Assembly (NCBI GenBank): GCA_019894855.1
Contig: JAGXNS010000001.1
Location: 88,739-125,113, forward strand
DNA from: Promethearchaeota archaeon
GTDB lineage: Archaea > Asgardarchaeota > Lokiarchaeia > Sigyniarchaeales > SOKP01
Direction of reading: 5' to 3'
DNA length: 36,375 nt
In this document: piece after piece, positions 1 through 7,351 of the stretch
How the letters are laid out: every line of letters starts with the position of its first letter
Numbering within the stretch: position 1 is the stretch's first letter
The notes under the pieces: generated by a model
What the model saw: only the letters and a program-made list of their open reading frames with translations
The model's database searches: none
What the model was told of the DNA's origin: nothing
Program-made: the position numbers and the translations under genes

Positions 1-1010
1 AAGACCTTATTGATAAAAAATATTTGACTCTTGAGGATATATTCCCCATAGAAACAATGCCCGGATTGAGATTGGTTACTGATTTGATGTCTAAAGGGGA
101 ACCATCTGATCCAATAATGAGACCTCAAATTACTAAAATTTACGATAAAGATAAAAAAATAAAATGGACTGAATCTGAATTGTCTACCGTTAGTATAAGC
201 GGGGAACTAATGATTTTAGCAATAATACAAGATATTACGGAAAAAAAACTCGCTGAAGAGAAATTACAAGAGTCTGAGCGAATGTTAAGGCAACAAAATA
301 TTGAATTGAAAGAATTGGATAGGCTAAAGACAGATTTCATCAGCATTGCTGCTCACGACTTAAAAACACCTCTAATTTCCGTGGGAGGGTACGTTGATTT
401 AATTCTCTTAAGAGAAAAAGAATTGAAAGAAGAGGTTAAGGAGGATTTAAATCGAGTTTTGAGTAATGTGCATCGATTAGATGGGTATATCAATAGGTTA
501 TTAGATGTAATGAAAATCGAAGCAAAAAAGGTAGAGTTAGTTAAAAGAGAAGAAAATATTCATACCATAATAAAAAACTGTCTTTCTGATTTGGAGTTTC
601 AAGTTAGCCAGAAAGATCTAACGGTTAATGTTGACATCTCAGAAAATCTTAATATGAGCGTAGATAATTTCAGATTTTCGCAAGCTTTATTAAATCTTTT
701 GTCGAATGCGGTCAAATTTACTCCCAAGAATGGAAAAATCGATATCTCGATTGTAGAGGAAGATGAAAATGTTTTGTTTAAAATAAAAGATAACGGAAAA
801 GGTTTAACTCCAGAAGAAATTCAAAAGCTCTTTGGTAAATTCGTGACAATTGAACAAGGGGTTGATGGATATTCTACTTTAAATAAAGGAAGTGGGTTAG
901 GATTGTACATCGCTAGAGGTTTTATAGAGGCACATGGAGGAAAAATATGGGTTGAATCAAAAGGAAGAGATTTAGGGGCTGTATTTAGCTTTACTCTCCC
1001 AAAACAATAA
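1..1010 (+). CDS. Sensor histidine kinase, 3' part (5' end outside window)
   Basis: This is the C-terminal part of a PAS-containing sensor histidine kinase, which would autophosphorylate on His and pass the phosphate to a response regulator. The frame is open from base 3 with no stop, so the TTG at 24 is not a convincing start and the gene continues upstream of the window. In order, the visible protein has the end of a PAS domain (about bases 60-260), a helical linker, a HisKA dimerisation domain with H-box AAHDLKTPL (phospho-acceptor His codon at 354-356), and a HATPase_c domain with N-box NLLSNAVKF, G1 box DNGKGL and G2 box GSGLGLYIA. No transmembrane segment lies in the visible part. No response regulator gene follows; topoisomerase I is next, 171 bases on. 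The family assignment is firm, the signal sensed is unknown. Confidence 0.93.
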   Translation, partial: DLIDKKYLTLEDIFPIETMPGLRLVTDLMSKGEPSDPIMRPQITKIYDKDKKIKWTESELSTVSISGELMILAIIQDITEKKLAEEKLQESERMLRQQNIELKELDRLKTDFISIAAHDLKTPLISVGGYVDLILLREKELKEEVKEDLNRVLSNVHRLDGYINRLLDVMKIEAKKVELVKREENIHTIIKNCLSDLEFQVSQKDLTVNVDISENLNMSVDNFRFSQALLNLLSNAVKFTPKNGKIDISIVEEDENVLFKIKDNGKGLTPEEIQKLFGKFVTIEQGVDGYSTLNKGSGLGLYIARGFIEAHGGKIWVESKGRDLGAVFSFTLPKQ

Positions 1011-1181
1011 ACCCAATTTTTTAAAAGATTATTAAGCAAAACCAATATCGCCAATAAAAAATTATAATAGGACGAATTATCTTATTCAAATTAGTTGATT
1101 TTTATTTAAAAACAATTAGAAATATATTACAATTATATGGATCTATTGTTATTTATAAAAGCTTGAAGTAGCTATAACCTA

Positions 1182-3368
1182 ATGCCGACTTTAATAATAT
1201 CTGAAAAAAATAAAGCTGCTAAAAGAATCGCAGAGGCGTTAGGACCGGTCACGGTCATAAATAGATCAAAATACCTAAAAGTTTATCAAATACCTTCTAA
1301 AAATATTTATGTTGTTCCTCTTCGAGGTCATCTTTTAGAGTATAGAAACACAGATCAATTTAAAAGCTGGACTAATTCAGATCCAAGAGAAATCATTACA
1401 AACTCAAATTCAATCGATAAAGTCCCCATCAGCTATGCTAATCCATACATTAAAGTATTAATCGATTTCGCTAAAAAAAGCGATGAATGCGTTATTGCAA
1501 CTGACGCCGATGTCGAAGGGTGTAATATTGGACTTTTTGATGCATTACCCTATGTAATTAAAGCTAATAGAAATATTAAAGTAAACCAGTTATGGTTAAG
1601 TTCATTAGAAAAAAATGAGATCGTCTTAAAATATAGAAATTTAATTTCCCCTAAATGGAGCTGGGGAGAAACAGGGGAAGCGAGAGCAATTATCGACGCA
1701 GTTATCGGCTTTTCAAGCACTAGGGAAGTCACAAATACGTTCAGACCAATATTAAATGAGATAAATAATAAATTTGTATCGATAGGTAGAGTACAAACTT
1801 CATTACTCTATTTGATATATTTAAGAGACCTTGAGATCGAACAATTTGTTCCTGAACCATACTGGACGATTATCGCTAATTTAGAGCATAAAAGTCATAT
1901 AATAAAAGCTGTGCATACTAAAAATCCATTCGATAAGGAGAAAGAATCCGAAGCGAAAGCCATATTTCAAAAAATTAAAAACGAAAAAATCGCTATAATT
2001 TTAAACAATACAAAAGAATCCGCATTAATAAATCCACCAATGCCATTAAATACTTCTAAAGCTCTTGTATTGTTAACCAAAATCTTAAGAACTAGCGCAA
2101 AATCTGTCATGAATGCTATGAATTCTCTGTACTTAAATCAAATTATCTCTTATCCAAGAACTGATAGCGATAAATACAACTCAAATTTTAACCACATTCA
2201 ATACTTAGAAAAATTTAAGCCCCATATGAATTATGGGAGCTACGCAGTAAAGTTATTTAAAGAAAATCGATTGAAACCTACAATAGGAAAAGTTGACGCT
2301 GGAGACCATCCGCCCATTACTCCATTAGTAAGTTTAGAACAAGCTAGCTCGAAATTAGAAAACAATCTACAACAAAAAGTTTATGATATATTGGCACGAC
2401 ATTATTTAGCCCTTTTTGGTGAGAAAGCGAAGGAATTAAGAATTAAATTAAAAGTATCAATCAAAGATGAACTATTTACCTCCCGAATCGTTTCGTTAAC
2501 CCAGAGTGGATTTTACGAAATCGCTCCATTTTTGAAAAAATCGTACCAACCAGCATTCGAAATCGAAGCTAAGGAGCTTCCGGTTAATGAAATCATTTTA
2601 GACAATAAAGAAACTCAACCTCCACCACATTATACTGATACCACTTTGTTGAAATTAATGGAGAGGGAACATTTGGGTACAAAATCTACTCGTCCAACAA
2701 TAATAAAGATTCTGCTAGACCGTAAATTGACTTATAATATTGCTAAAAATAGCTTTAAAATAACTGAATGGGGTAAATTTCTCATTCAGGAGCTAATTAA
2801 AGTGTGGTTGCCATTTTTAAAGCCTGAGTTTACCCGTTTTGTTGAAAATTTACTTGAAGATGTAAAGGAAAGAAGAAAAACAAAGGATAATGTCGTTGCA
2901 ACCGTAAAAAAGATATTTCTTGCTCTTTTTGATAAATTTCGTAATGAGAAAAATGCAATAACTCTTAAATTTGACAGCGTCAAAGATAATTTAAAAGCAA
3001 CAATGCAACAAACTTCTCAGAAAAATTTTCCTCAAACTACTTCAAAATGCCCAACTTGTAAAAATCATCCTATGAAATTAGTGACAACTTCACAAAAGAA
3101 AAGATTCCTAGCGTGTTCTGATAGAAGTTGTAAAACTTACCTTTCAGTTCCAAAAACTGGAAGGATTACCATATTAAAATCCACGGCTTGTTTAAAGTGC
3201 GGTTTTAATGTGTTCAAGATCCAAAAAAGTAAGAATAATAAAAGTCATATCTATTATATTTGTCCAAAATGTTGGAATGATAGCTTTGAAGACGAAGGTG
3301 TTAATGGTTTCTGTTCTAATTGTACAAATTACCAAATCTCTAAAGAGCAATGCCTAAAAAGAAATTAA
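1182..3368 (+). CDS. topA: DNA topoisomerase I, archaeal type IA
   Basis: A type IA topoisomerase, which cuts one DNA strand through a 5'-phosphotyrosine and relaxes negative supercoils. The N-terminal Toprim domain carries the first acidic residue in IISEKNKAAKRIA and the metal-binding DxDxE as D108, D110 and E112. The sequence DADVEGCNIG resembles the archaeal TopI form more than the bacterial DREGE form. The catalytic Tyr is Y324 in ISYPRTDSDKY, close to its position in E. coli TopA (Y319). The last ~110 residues hold three Cys-pair zinc-ribbon modules (CPTC, CLKCG/CPKC and CSNC). At 728 aa it is full length. It starts at an ATG; I see no strong ribosome binding site. There is no helicase domain, so it is not reverse gyrase. 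Confidence 0.93.
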   Translation: MPTLIISEKNKAAKRIAEALGPVTVINRSKYLKVYQIPSKNIYVVPLRGHLLEYRNTDQFKSWTNSDPREIITNSNSIDKVPISYANPYIKVLIDFAKKSDECVIATDADVEGCNIGLFDALPYVIKANRNIKVNQLWLSSLEKNEIVLKYRNLISPKWSWGETGEARAIIDAVIGFSSTREVTNTFRPILNEINNKFVSIGRVQTSLLYLIYLRDLEIEQFVPEPYWTIIANLEHKSHIIKAVHTKNPFDKEKESEAKAIFQKIKNEKIAIILNNTKESALINPPMPLNTSKALVLLTKILRTSAKSVMNAMNSLYLNQIISYPRTDSDKYNSNFNHIQYLEKFKPHMNYGSYAVKLFKENRLKPTIGKVDAGDHPPITPLVSLEQASSKLENNLQQKVYDILARHYLALFGEKAKELRIKLKVSIKDELFTSRIVSLTQSGFYEIAPFLKKSYQPAFEIEAKELPVNEIILDNKETQPPPHYTDTTLLKLMEREHLGTKSTRPTIIKILLDRKLTYNIAKNSFKITEWGKFLIQELIKVWLPFLKPEFTRFVENLLEDVKERRKTKDNVVATVKKIFLALFDKFRNEKNAITLKFDSVKDNLKATMQQTSQKNFPQTTSKCPTCKNHPMKLVTTSQKKRFLACSDRSCKTYLSVPKTGRITILKSTACLKCGFNVFKIQKSKNNKSHIYYICPKCWNDSFEDEGVNGFCSNCTNYQISKEQCLKRN

Positions 3369-3389
3369 AAAAAGAATATTAATTAAAAG

Positions 3390-3755
3390 TTAATCCATTT
3401 TAAACCTATATTTGTTGTATGCCGCGCGAGTAAGACCGACATAATTATCTGAGATTCTATAAGATAATTTTCCGTTTATCATGCTTTTTTCAACGTAATC
3501 GTTCTTTAGATGGTGGTTTAAAGAGTGAATCATTGTCCCTAAGGTTACAGCACCCATATATCTCATTTTTTGTTTAGCTACTCTTATCAAATCCAATTCA
3601 GTATGCCAATTCCCATCAAGTAAAGTCATTAAAATTTCATTTTTTACTGGAGTTTTAATGTCTTTTATTTTATTGAACAGACCTGAATAGTCAGGTTTAT
3701 AAAAATTTTTTAGAATTTTGCTTTGTTCAAAACTAGTATTTTGAGGTTCTTCCAT
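3390..3755 (-). CDS. Small winged-helix-like protein
   Basis: An unrecognised 121-aa protein whose middle reads like a winged helix-turn-helix. A helix (KNEILMTLLDGNWHTELDL) is followed by a likely recognition helix (AVTLGTMIHSLNHHLKN) and a short beta wing (GKLSYRISDNYVGLT). This suggests DNA binding and a transcriptional role, but it is inferred from sequence pattern only. The start is chosen at the second of two in-frame ATGs (3755, not 3761), because a GGAG at 3764-3767 is 8 nt from the second and only 2 nt from the first. It lies downstream of and on the same strand as the actin-like gene, with 131 bases between them that contain a perfect palindrome, so autoregulation is possible. Confidence 0.7.
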   Translation of the reverse strand: MEEPQNTSFEQSKILKNFYKPDYSGLFNKIKDIKTPVKNEILMTLLDGNWHTELDLIRVAKQKMRYMGAVTLGTMIHSLNHHLKNDYVEKSMINGKLSYRISDNYVGLTRAAYNKYRFKMD

Positions 3756-3820
3756 TTTCATTTCTCCACTTGAGATGAAATTATACTAAGATATAATATC
3801 AGAATAATATTTTTAAAAAA

Positions 3821-3845
3821 TTGTAATACGCTTGTAATATTACAA
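3821..3845. promoter_or_regulatory. Candidate operator: 14-bp palindrome with an adjacent half-site
   Basis: Bases 3832-3845 form a perfect 14-bp palindrome (TTGTAATATTACAA). The same half-site TTGTAATA also occurs as a direct repeat at 3821-3828, 11 bases away. The site lies 66-90 bases upstream of the winged-helix gene, next to an A/T-rich stretch (about 3803-3820) that could serve as its TATA element on the minus strand. That position suits a repressor or activator site, perhaps bound by the neighbouring winged-helix protein. The palindrome is seen directly; its function is inferred, and AT-rich palindromes can occur by chance. Confidence 0.4.
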
Positions 3846-3886
3846 TAATACTTTGAAAAACAGATGCTTTAATCTTAAGCAATTAT

Positions 3887-5002
3887 TCATAGAATATCTT
3901 CAGGGATACCTTCATTAAAATATTTCGCTCTGCTTATCCAATTCTGCTCGAATTCAGGAATCATTGCTAAAATTGATCCTCCAACCCAAACTGAGAAAAC
4001 TCGTTCCCGGGGTGCTATTATTTTGATGATTTGATTCTTCTTTTTACGTCGCGCCAGCTCTAATTCTAATTCTTGATAGATTCGAGATTTGAGATTTGGA
4101 AACATCGAAGACCCTCCCGATAAAAAAATGTTATTTAATAAATCTGGACGGACATCTAAGTCACACATTTCAATTACATCCAAGATTGCTTCTGGGAGAG
4201 AAATTTCTTCTAATTCGATTGAAGGATTAAACAACAATTCCGGAACTTCGAATCGCTCTCTAGCTAAAGAAATTGTAGAACCATCAGGTAAGGAATACTC
4301 TTTTTCGTATTGTTCAACTCTCTTCAAATCTTCTTTATAATCAAGGGAAACAAAACACGCTTTTTCCTTTAAAGCTCTGACAAGCCCTCTTCTTATAGAA
4401 GAATCTGCTGAATAACCTTTTGTACCTAATATTTTTTCCATATACCTTGTTAGCGTTCTTCCACCAATTTCAAGAATTCTAATTGCGTGATCAAGTTTAT
4501 AACCTTGATAGATTGGGACTATTCTTGTTAGACTATCTCCGATCTCTACTATCAAGCCCGTTTGAAATCCACCAGCATACAGAGTAAGCATGGAATCTAA
4601 TACAGGATAAAACGCATTACATTGATAATGCTCTAGAAATAATTTAAATAGTATTTTTAAATTATTGCGAGGAAACAATGGATGTGTAGCAAATAAGACA
4701 TTTACTAAACTAGGGTCGACTCTTAAATTATAGAAAATGTAATCAATTATTTTCTCGAAAGAGACCCAGTCTTGTATTACGCCCTTATCAATAGGGTATA
4801 GCACTTTGTATAGTCCTAAAGATTGAATCTCATCTCCGACGTAATAGTCATCTTGTCGAACCATTCCATACTCGTAATCAATTTGTCTATACTTGGGCTT
4901 TCCTACGATCGTGAAGAATACTTGACTTGGCATATCTTCGCCAGCGAAACCCGCTTTTGCTGAAAATTGTCCAATGTCTAAAACAACAGTAAGATTGCCC
5001 AT
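3887..5002 (-). CDS. Actin-family protein (Asgard actin-related protein)
   Basis: A 371-aa actin-fold protein, colinear with eukaryotic actin (375 aa) from end to end. Conserved parts are phosphate loop 1 (DIGQFSAKAGFAGED, with D9 and K16 matching actin D11 and K18), the YVGDE and YPIDKG segments, VPIYQGY, the SLPDGSTI region, LSGGSSMFP, and the C-terminal KIIAPRERVFSVWVGGSILA. It probably binds ATP and may polymerise. Residues that drive hydrolysis in actin are changed: Q137 is D136, D154 is E153, H161 is R160, and S14 is Q12. It therefore looks like an Arp-type paralogue rather than a standard lokiactin. The start is uncertain: an ATG at 5002 matches the actin N-terminus, and a TTG at 5011 is in frame. 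A PIG-L deacetylase gene lies upstream on the same strand. Confidence 0.93.
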   Translation of the reverse strand: MGNLTVVLDIGQFSAKAGFAGEDMPSQVFFTIVGKPKYRQIDYEYGMVRQDDYYVGDEIQSLGLYKVLYPIDKGVIQDWVSFEKIIDYIFYNLRVDPSLVNVLFATHPLFPRNNLKILFKLFLEHYQCNAFYPVLDSMLTLYAGGFQTGLIVEIGDSLTRIVPIYQGYKLDHAIRILEIGGRTLTRYMEKILGTKGYSADSSIRRGLVRALKEKACFVSLDYKEDLKRVEQYEKEYSLPDGSTISLARERFEVPELLFNPSIELEEISLPEAILDVIEMCDLDVRPDLLNNIFLSGGSSMFPNLKSRIYQELELELARRKKKNQIIKIIAPRERVFSVWVGGSILAMIPEFEQNWISRAKYFNEGIPEDIL

Positions 5003-5071
5003 AATATCCAACTAATTTTAGCAATATATTCGCTTATATAATTAACAATATTTAATCTTTTTATATCTATA

Positions 5072-5818
5072 CTATACTAATAAAAGTTTAAGTGGCGTAT
5101 AAGTAGTTTCTGGTATAAAAGCTTCCCCATACGTCGAATTTATTTCATTACCTCTTAAAATCGCAGTATCTTCCGCCCACTCCATTACTCTTTCTAAAAC
5201 TTCTTTCTGAGTAAGGTAGGCAATATTAAATATCTCTTTTTTCTTATCCCAAAATTCTTCAATATCTACTATAACAAAAACTGAACTCTCAATATATTGA
5301 AATTTACACGAAGGTCCTTCGTAATAATACACGCCTAATGGAGTCCAGCTTCTTTCATATCCTCCATAAGCTTTACCTGTTGAAGAATGATAAATAGCTT
5401 CTCTTGAGATTAGGGCCAAGTTTCGATGCACTCGATGAAAATCAGAATGATGAGGCAATAAAATAACTTGAGGTTTAATGTCTCTTATAAGATTTGTTAT
5501 CTTGGAGATTTTTTCTCGAGTTATCTCCATATTAGGAAATTCTAATTCGATAATGTCACAGTTCAACGATGATCGAACTGAATCAAGCTCATGTTTTCTT
5601 TGATTTATAATTCCTTCTTTTTGATTATTTTTTGCATATCCACCAATACCACTTGTTGCAACCACAACGATTATTTTTGAACCTAAAGACTGGTATTTTA
5701 GAAGAGTACCTCCACAAGATATTATTTCATCGTCTGGATGACCAGCTAACACCATTATGCGTTTAGGAACGACGATCGGTATATTGTTTTCGCAGATGAT
5801 AGAATTGTTTTTGTCCAT
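5072..5818 (-). CDS. PIG-L/LmbE-family N-deacetylase
   Basis: A 248-aa zinc-dependent deacetylase of the PIG-L/LmbE family, whose members remove N-acetyl groups from GlcNAc conjugates such as GlcNAc-inositol or GlcNAc-malate. The zinc and catalytic motif GHPDDE sits about 27 residues in, after a short extension. The second signature, HHSDFHRVHRN, supplies the distal zinc His. The Rossmann-like core is complete, with strand IIVVVATSG and helix RKHELDSVR. No signal peptide or membrane span is visible, so it is probably cytoplasmic. It starts at an ATG (5818) and lies 69 bases upstream of the actin-like gene on the same strand, so they may be co-transcribed. The substrate cannot be read from sequence; glycolipid or low-molecular-weight thiol precursors are possible. 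Confidence 0.88.
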   Translation of the reverse strand: MDKNNSIICENNIPIVVPKRIMVLAGHPDDEIISCGGTLLKYQSLGSKIIVVVATSGIGGYAKNNQKEGIINQRKHELDSVRSSLNCDIIELEFPNMEITREKISKITNLIRDIKPQVILLPHHSDFHRVHRNLALISREAIYHSSTGKAYGGYERSWTPLGVYYYEGPSCKFQYIESSVFVIVDIEEFWDKKKEIFNIAYLTQKEVLERVMEWAEDTAILRGNEINSTYGEAFIPETTYTPLKLLLV

Positions 5819-5947
5819 TATACTAAATAGTTCACAATTGATGATTAAAAATGTTTTGAATTAAAAATTTTGAATCTTGTAAGTTTTACAGACATTCGTT
5901 AAAAAAGTATATAAATAAGTATTAGATGAGAAACAAGGAGTTAGCTC

Positions 5948-6637
5948 TTAATCTCCTCTCATGATCTTCTTTAAACGATTTAATTCCTCTAACATTTCAT
6001 CTCGAAGAGAACTTAAACCTCCTCCTGCTTGAGTTGCTGTTGCAGGGGATGCAGGGGGTGCTCCTGGAGCTCTAGCTGGAACGCCCATTGCCGGTGCTGC
6101 CGGGGGCGTTGGTCTCTTAGCAAATGTAGGTGTTTGTACAATTCCTGAACTGGGAGCTTTAGGGGGTATACCACTCGAACTGGGAGGCAATTTTGGCGCC
6201 GGAGGTAAATTGGTTCGTTTAGGAGGTCCACCTGCGCCGGGTGCTTTAGGAGGTCCACCAATTCCAGGTCTCTTAGGAGGACCCCTCCCAGGAACTTTAG
6301 GGGGTCCACCTACAGTTGGTGAAGTTACAGCTGCGGTAGCTGGAGGTATTTCTTGTGCTGGAGCAGGACTACCACTTAATAAACTAAATAAAGTGCTCGC
6401 CGCTGCAGTTTTAGCCGTACCACCCACAGGTGCTACGACTTTCTTAGAGGATGTGCTAACAGTTTTTACTCCTTGTTCAAGAGAAACATCTTTCAAATCT
6501 TTCAAGGCTTTATTTAATGATTTTTTAAAATCAGTAATCCCTTTAACCGTCTCTTCCAAATCGTCGCTTAAAGAGGTTAAACCCTTTTTCATAAAATTGA
6601 CGACTCTCTCAATCTTCTTATATTCTTTCGAAACCAA
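5948..6637 (-). CDS. Proline-rich low-complexity protein with helical ends
   Basis: A 229-aa protein in three parts, not recognised as a known family. Residues 1-60 are charged and helical, possibly coiled coil (SDDLEETVKGITDFKKSL). Residues about 70-205 are a disordered Pro/Gly/Ala-rich tract with repeated GGPPKxPG units (four or more), then PPKAP and PPA runs. Residues about 207-229 form an amphipathic helix, SLRDEMLEELNRLKKIMRG, whose LKKI ending recalls actin-binding WH2 motifs; an ESCRT-type MIM-like helix is an alternative. Poly-proline plus such a tail, two genes from an actin homologue, suggests a scaffold or actin-network partner, but this is inference. The TTG start at 6637 is uncertain: a GGAG lies 13 nt upstream, and an ATG encoding M16 is an alternative. 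The local G+C rise comes from the Pro/Gly codons. Confidence 0.8.
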   Translation of the reverse strand: MVSKEYKKIERVVNFMKKGLTSLSDDLEETVKGITDFKKSLNKALKDLKDVSLEQGVKTVSTSSKKVVAPVGGTAKTAAASTLFSLLSGSPAPAQEIPPATAAVTSPTVGGPPKVPGRGPPKRPGIGGPPKAPGAGGPPKRTNLPPAPKLPPSSSGIPPKAPSSGIVQTPTFAKRPTPPAAPAMGVPARAPGAPPASPATATQAGGGLSSLRDEMLEELNRLKKIMRGD

Positions 6638-6903
6638 GGTAGTTCATTTACTCCAAAATTTTAATCATTTTTTTTAAAAGAATACTATGTAGCTATAGTA
6701 GTAATATAGTAGTAATTTATTAATTTATATTTTTATTTTTGTATAATATTTGTATCATAGTATTTCCTAAATTAAATTCAATGCTTCAAAATTTTTCACA
6801 GTTAAAAATAAACTATTAAATGTTCCAAATCTAATATATTATATATCATATTTCATTTGTAATTTTAATAATTAGTATTCAATATAATAGGTGTATTAAT
6901 ATT
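6638..6903. other. AT-rich intergenic stretch
   Basis: This stretch lies between the proline-rich gene (minus strand) and an orphan open segment on the plus strand. It is very AT-rich, with runs such as TTTATATTTTTATTTTTG that could hold promoters for the minus-strand genes. No open frame of note, RNA gene or clear repeat is seen. Confidence 0.6.
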
Positions 6904-7167
6904 CCCAAGAGAGAACTCTTCATCAAGCGAGTATATGAAATTGTTAATGAGCTTAAAATTCCCTTAATTGACGAAAGAGTCTACGAAAAAGCTAACTTCA
7001 GCACTGGCGCTGCTATTGCTAAGATAGTGTTTAAATTTGAGGAAGACGAATCAGTTATTCGAGGTTTCTTAGGTTTAGCTGAGTATTTTCATACAGTCGT
7101 GATTAAAGTACGTGACCAATTCTATATCCCTCACGCTTCGATTCTCTTTCAGCTTCTTAGCTCGTAA
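6904..7167 (+). pseudogene. Orphan coding segment without a start codon, probable gene remnant
   Basis: An open plus-strand frame runs to a TAA at 7165-7167 and translates into protein-like sequence: IPKRELFIKRVYEIVNEL, then KANFSTGAAIAKIVFKFE, then a hydrophobic IPHASILFQLLSS end. Its G+C is visibly higher than the AT-rich flanks, as expected for coding DNA. The frame has no ATG or TTG. The only GTG is internal, at about 7027, and would leave 46 residues. Upstream the frame runs into low-complexity AT-rich codons and a TAA at 6832-6834. The simplest reading is the 3' remnant of a gene that lost its 5' part. A rare start codon, a frameshift or an intron are alternatives. I do not recognise the family. 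It is followed by T-rich sequence. Confidence 0.5.
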
Positions 7168-7351
7168 ATTTCTATTTTTTTTACTTTTCTTTTATGATAT
7201 ATAGAGGTAAAGAGACCTCAATTAACGTGGAATTTTTAACTATTTATTAATTCAATTTCTGTCTTTCTATTTACTTAAAAATAAAAATAAGAACCCGATT
7301 CTATAATTAAAATCTTTTTTTATTGAAAAGAAAGGATGCAAGATTAGAGAA
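7168..7351. other. T-rich spacer before the HEAT-repeat gene
   Basis: A T-rich tract at 7170-7195 could terminate transcription from the left. The rest is AT-rich leader that presumably holds the promoter for the HEAT-repeat gene. AAAGGA lies about 17-22 bases before its ATG, rather far for a standard ribosome binding site. Confidence 0.4.

Noticed and set aside
1182-3368. Reverse gyrase
   Set aside because: The protein has the topoisomerase IA part only, without the N-terminal helicase-like domain, and its length matches ordinary archaeal TopI.
6013-6677. Long open frames overlapping the proline-rich gene, on both strands
   Set aside because: They arise from the G+C-rich Pro/Gly codon repeats; their translations are low-complexity and lack domain features, while the chosen frame has sensible helical ends.
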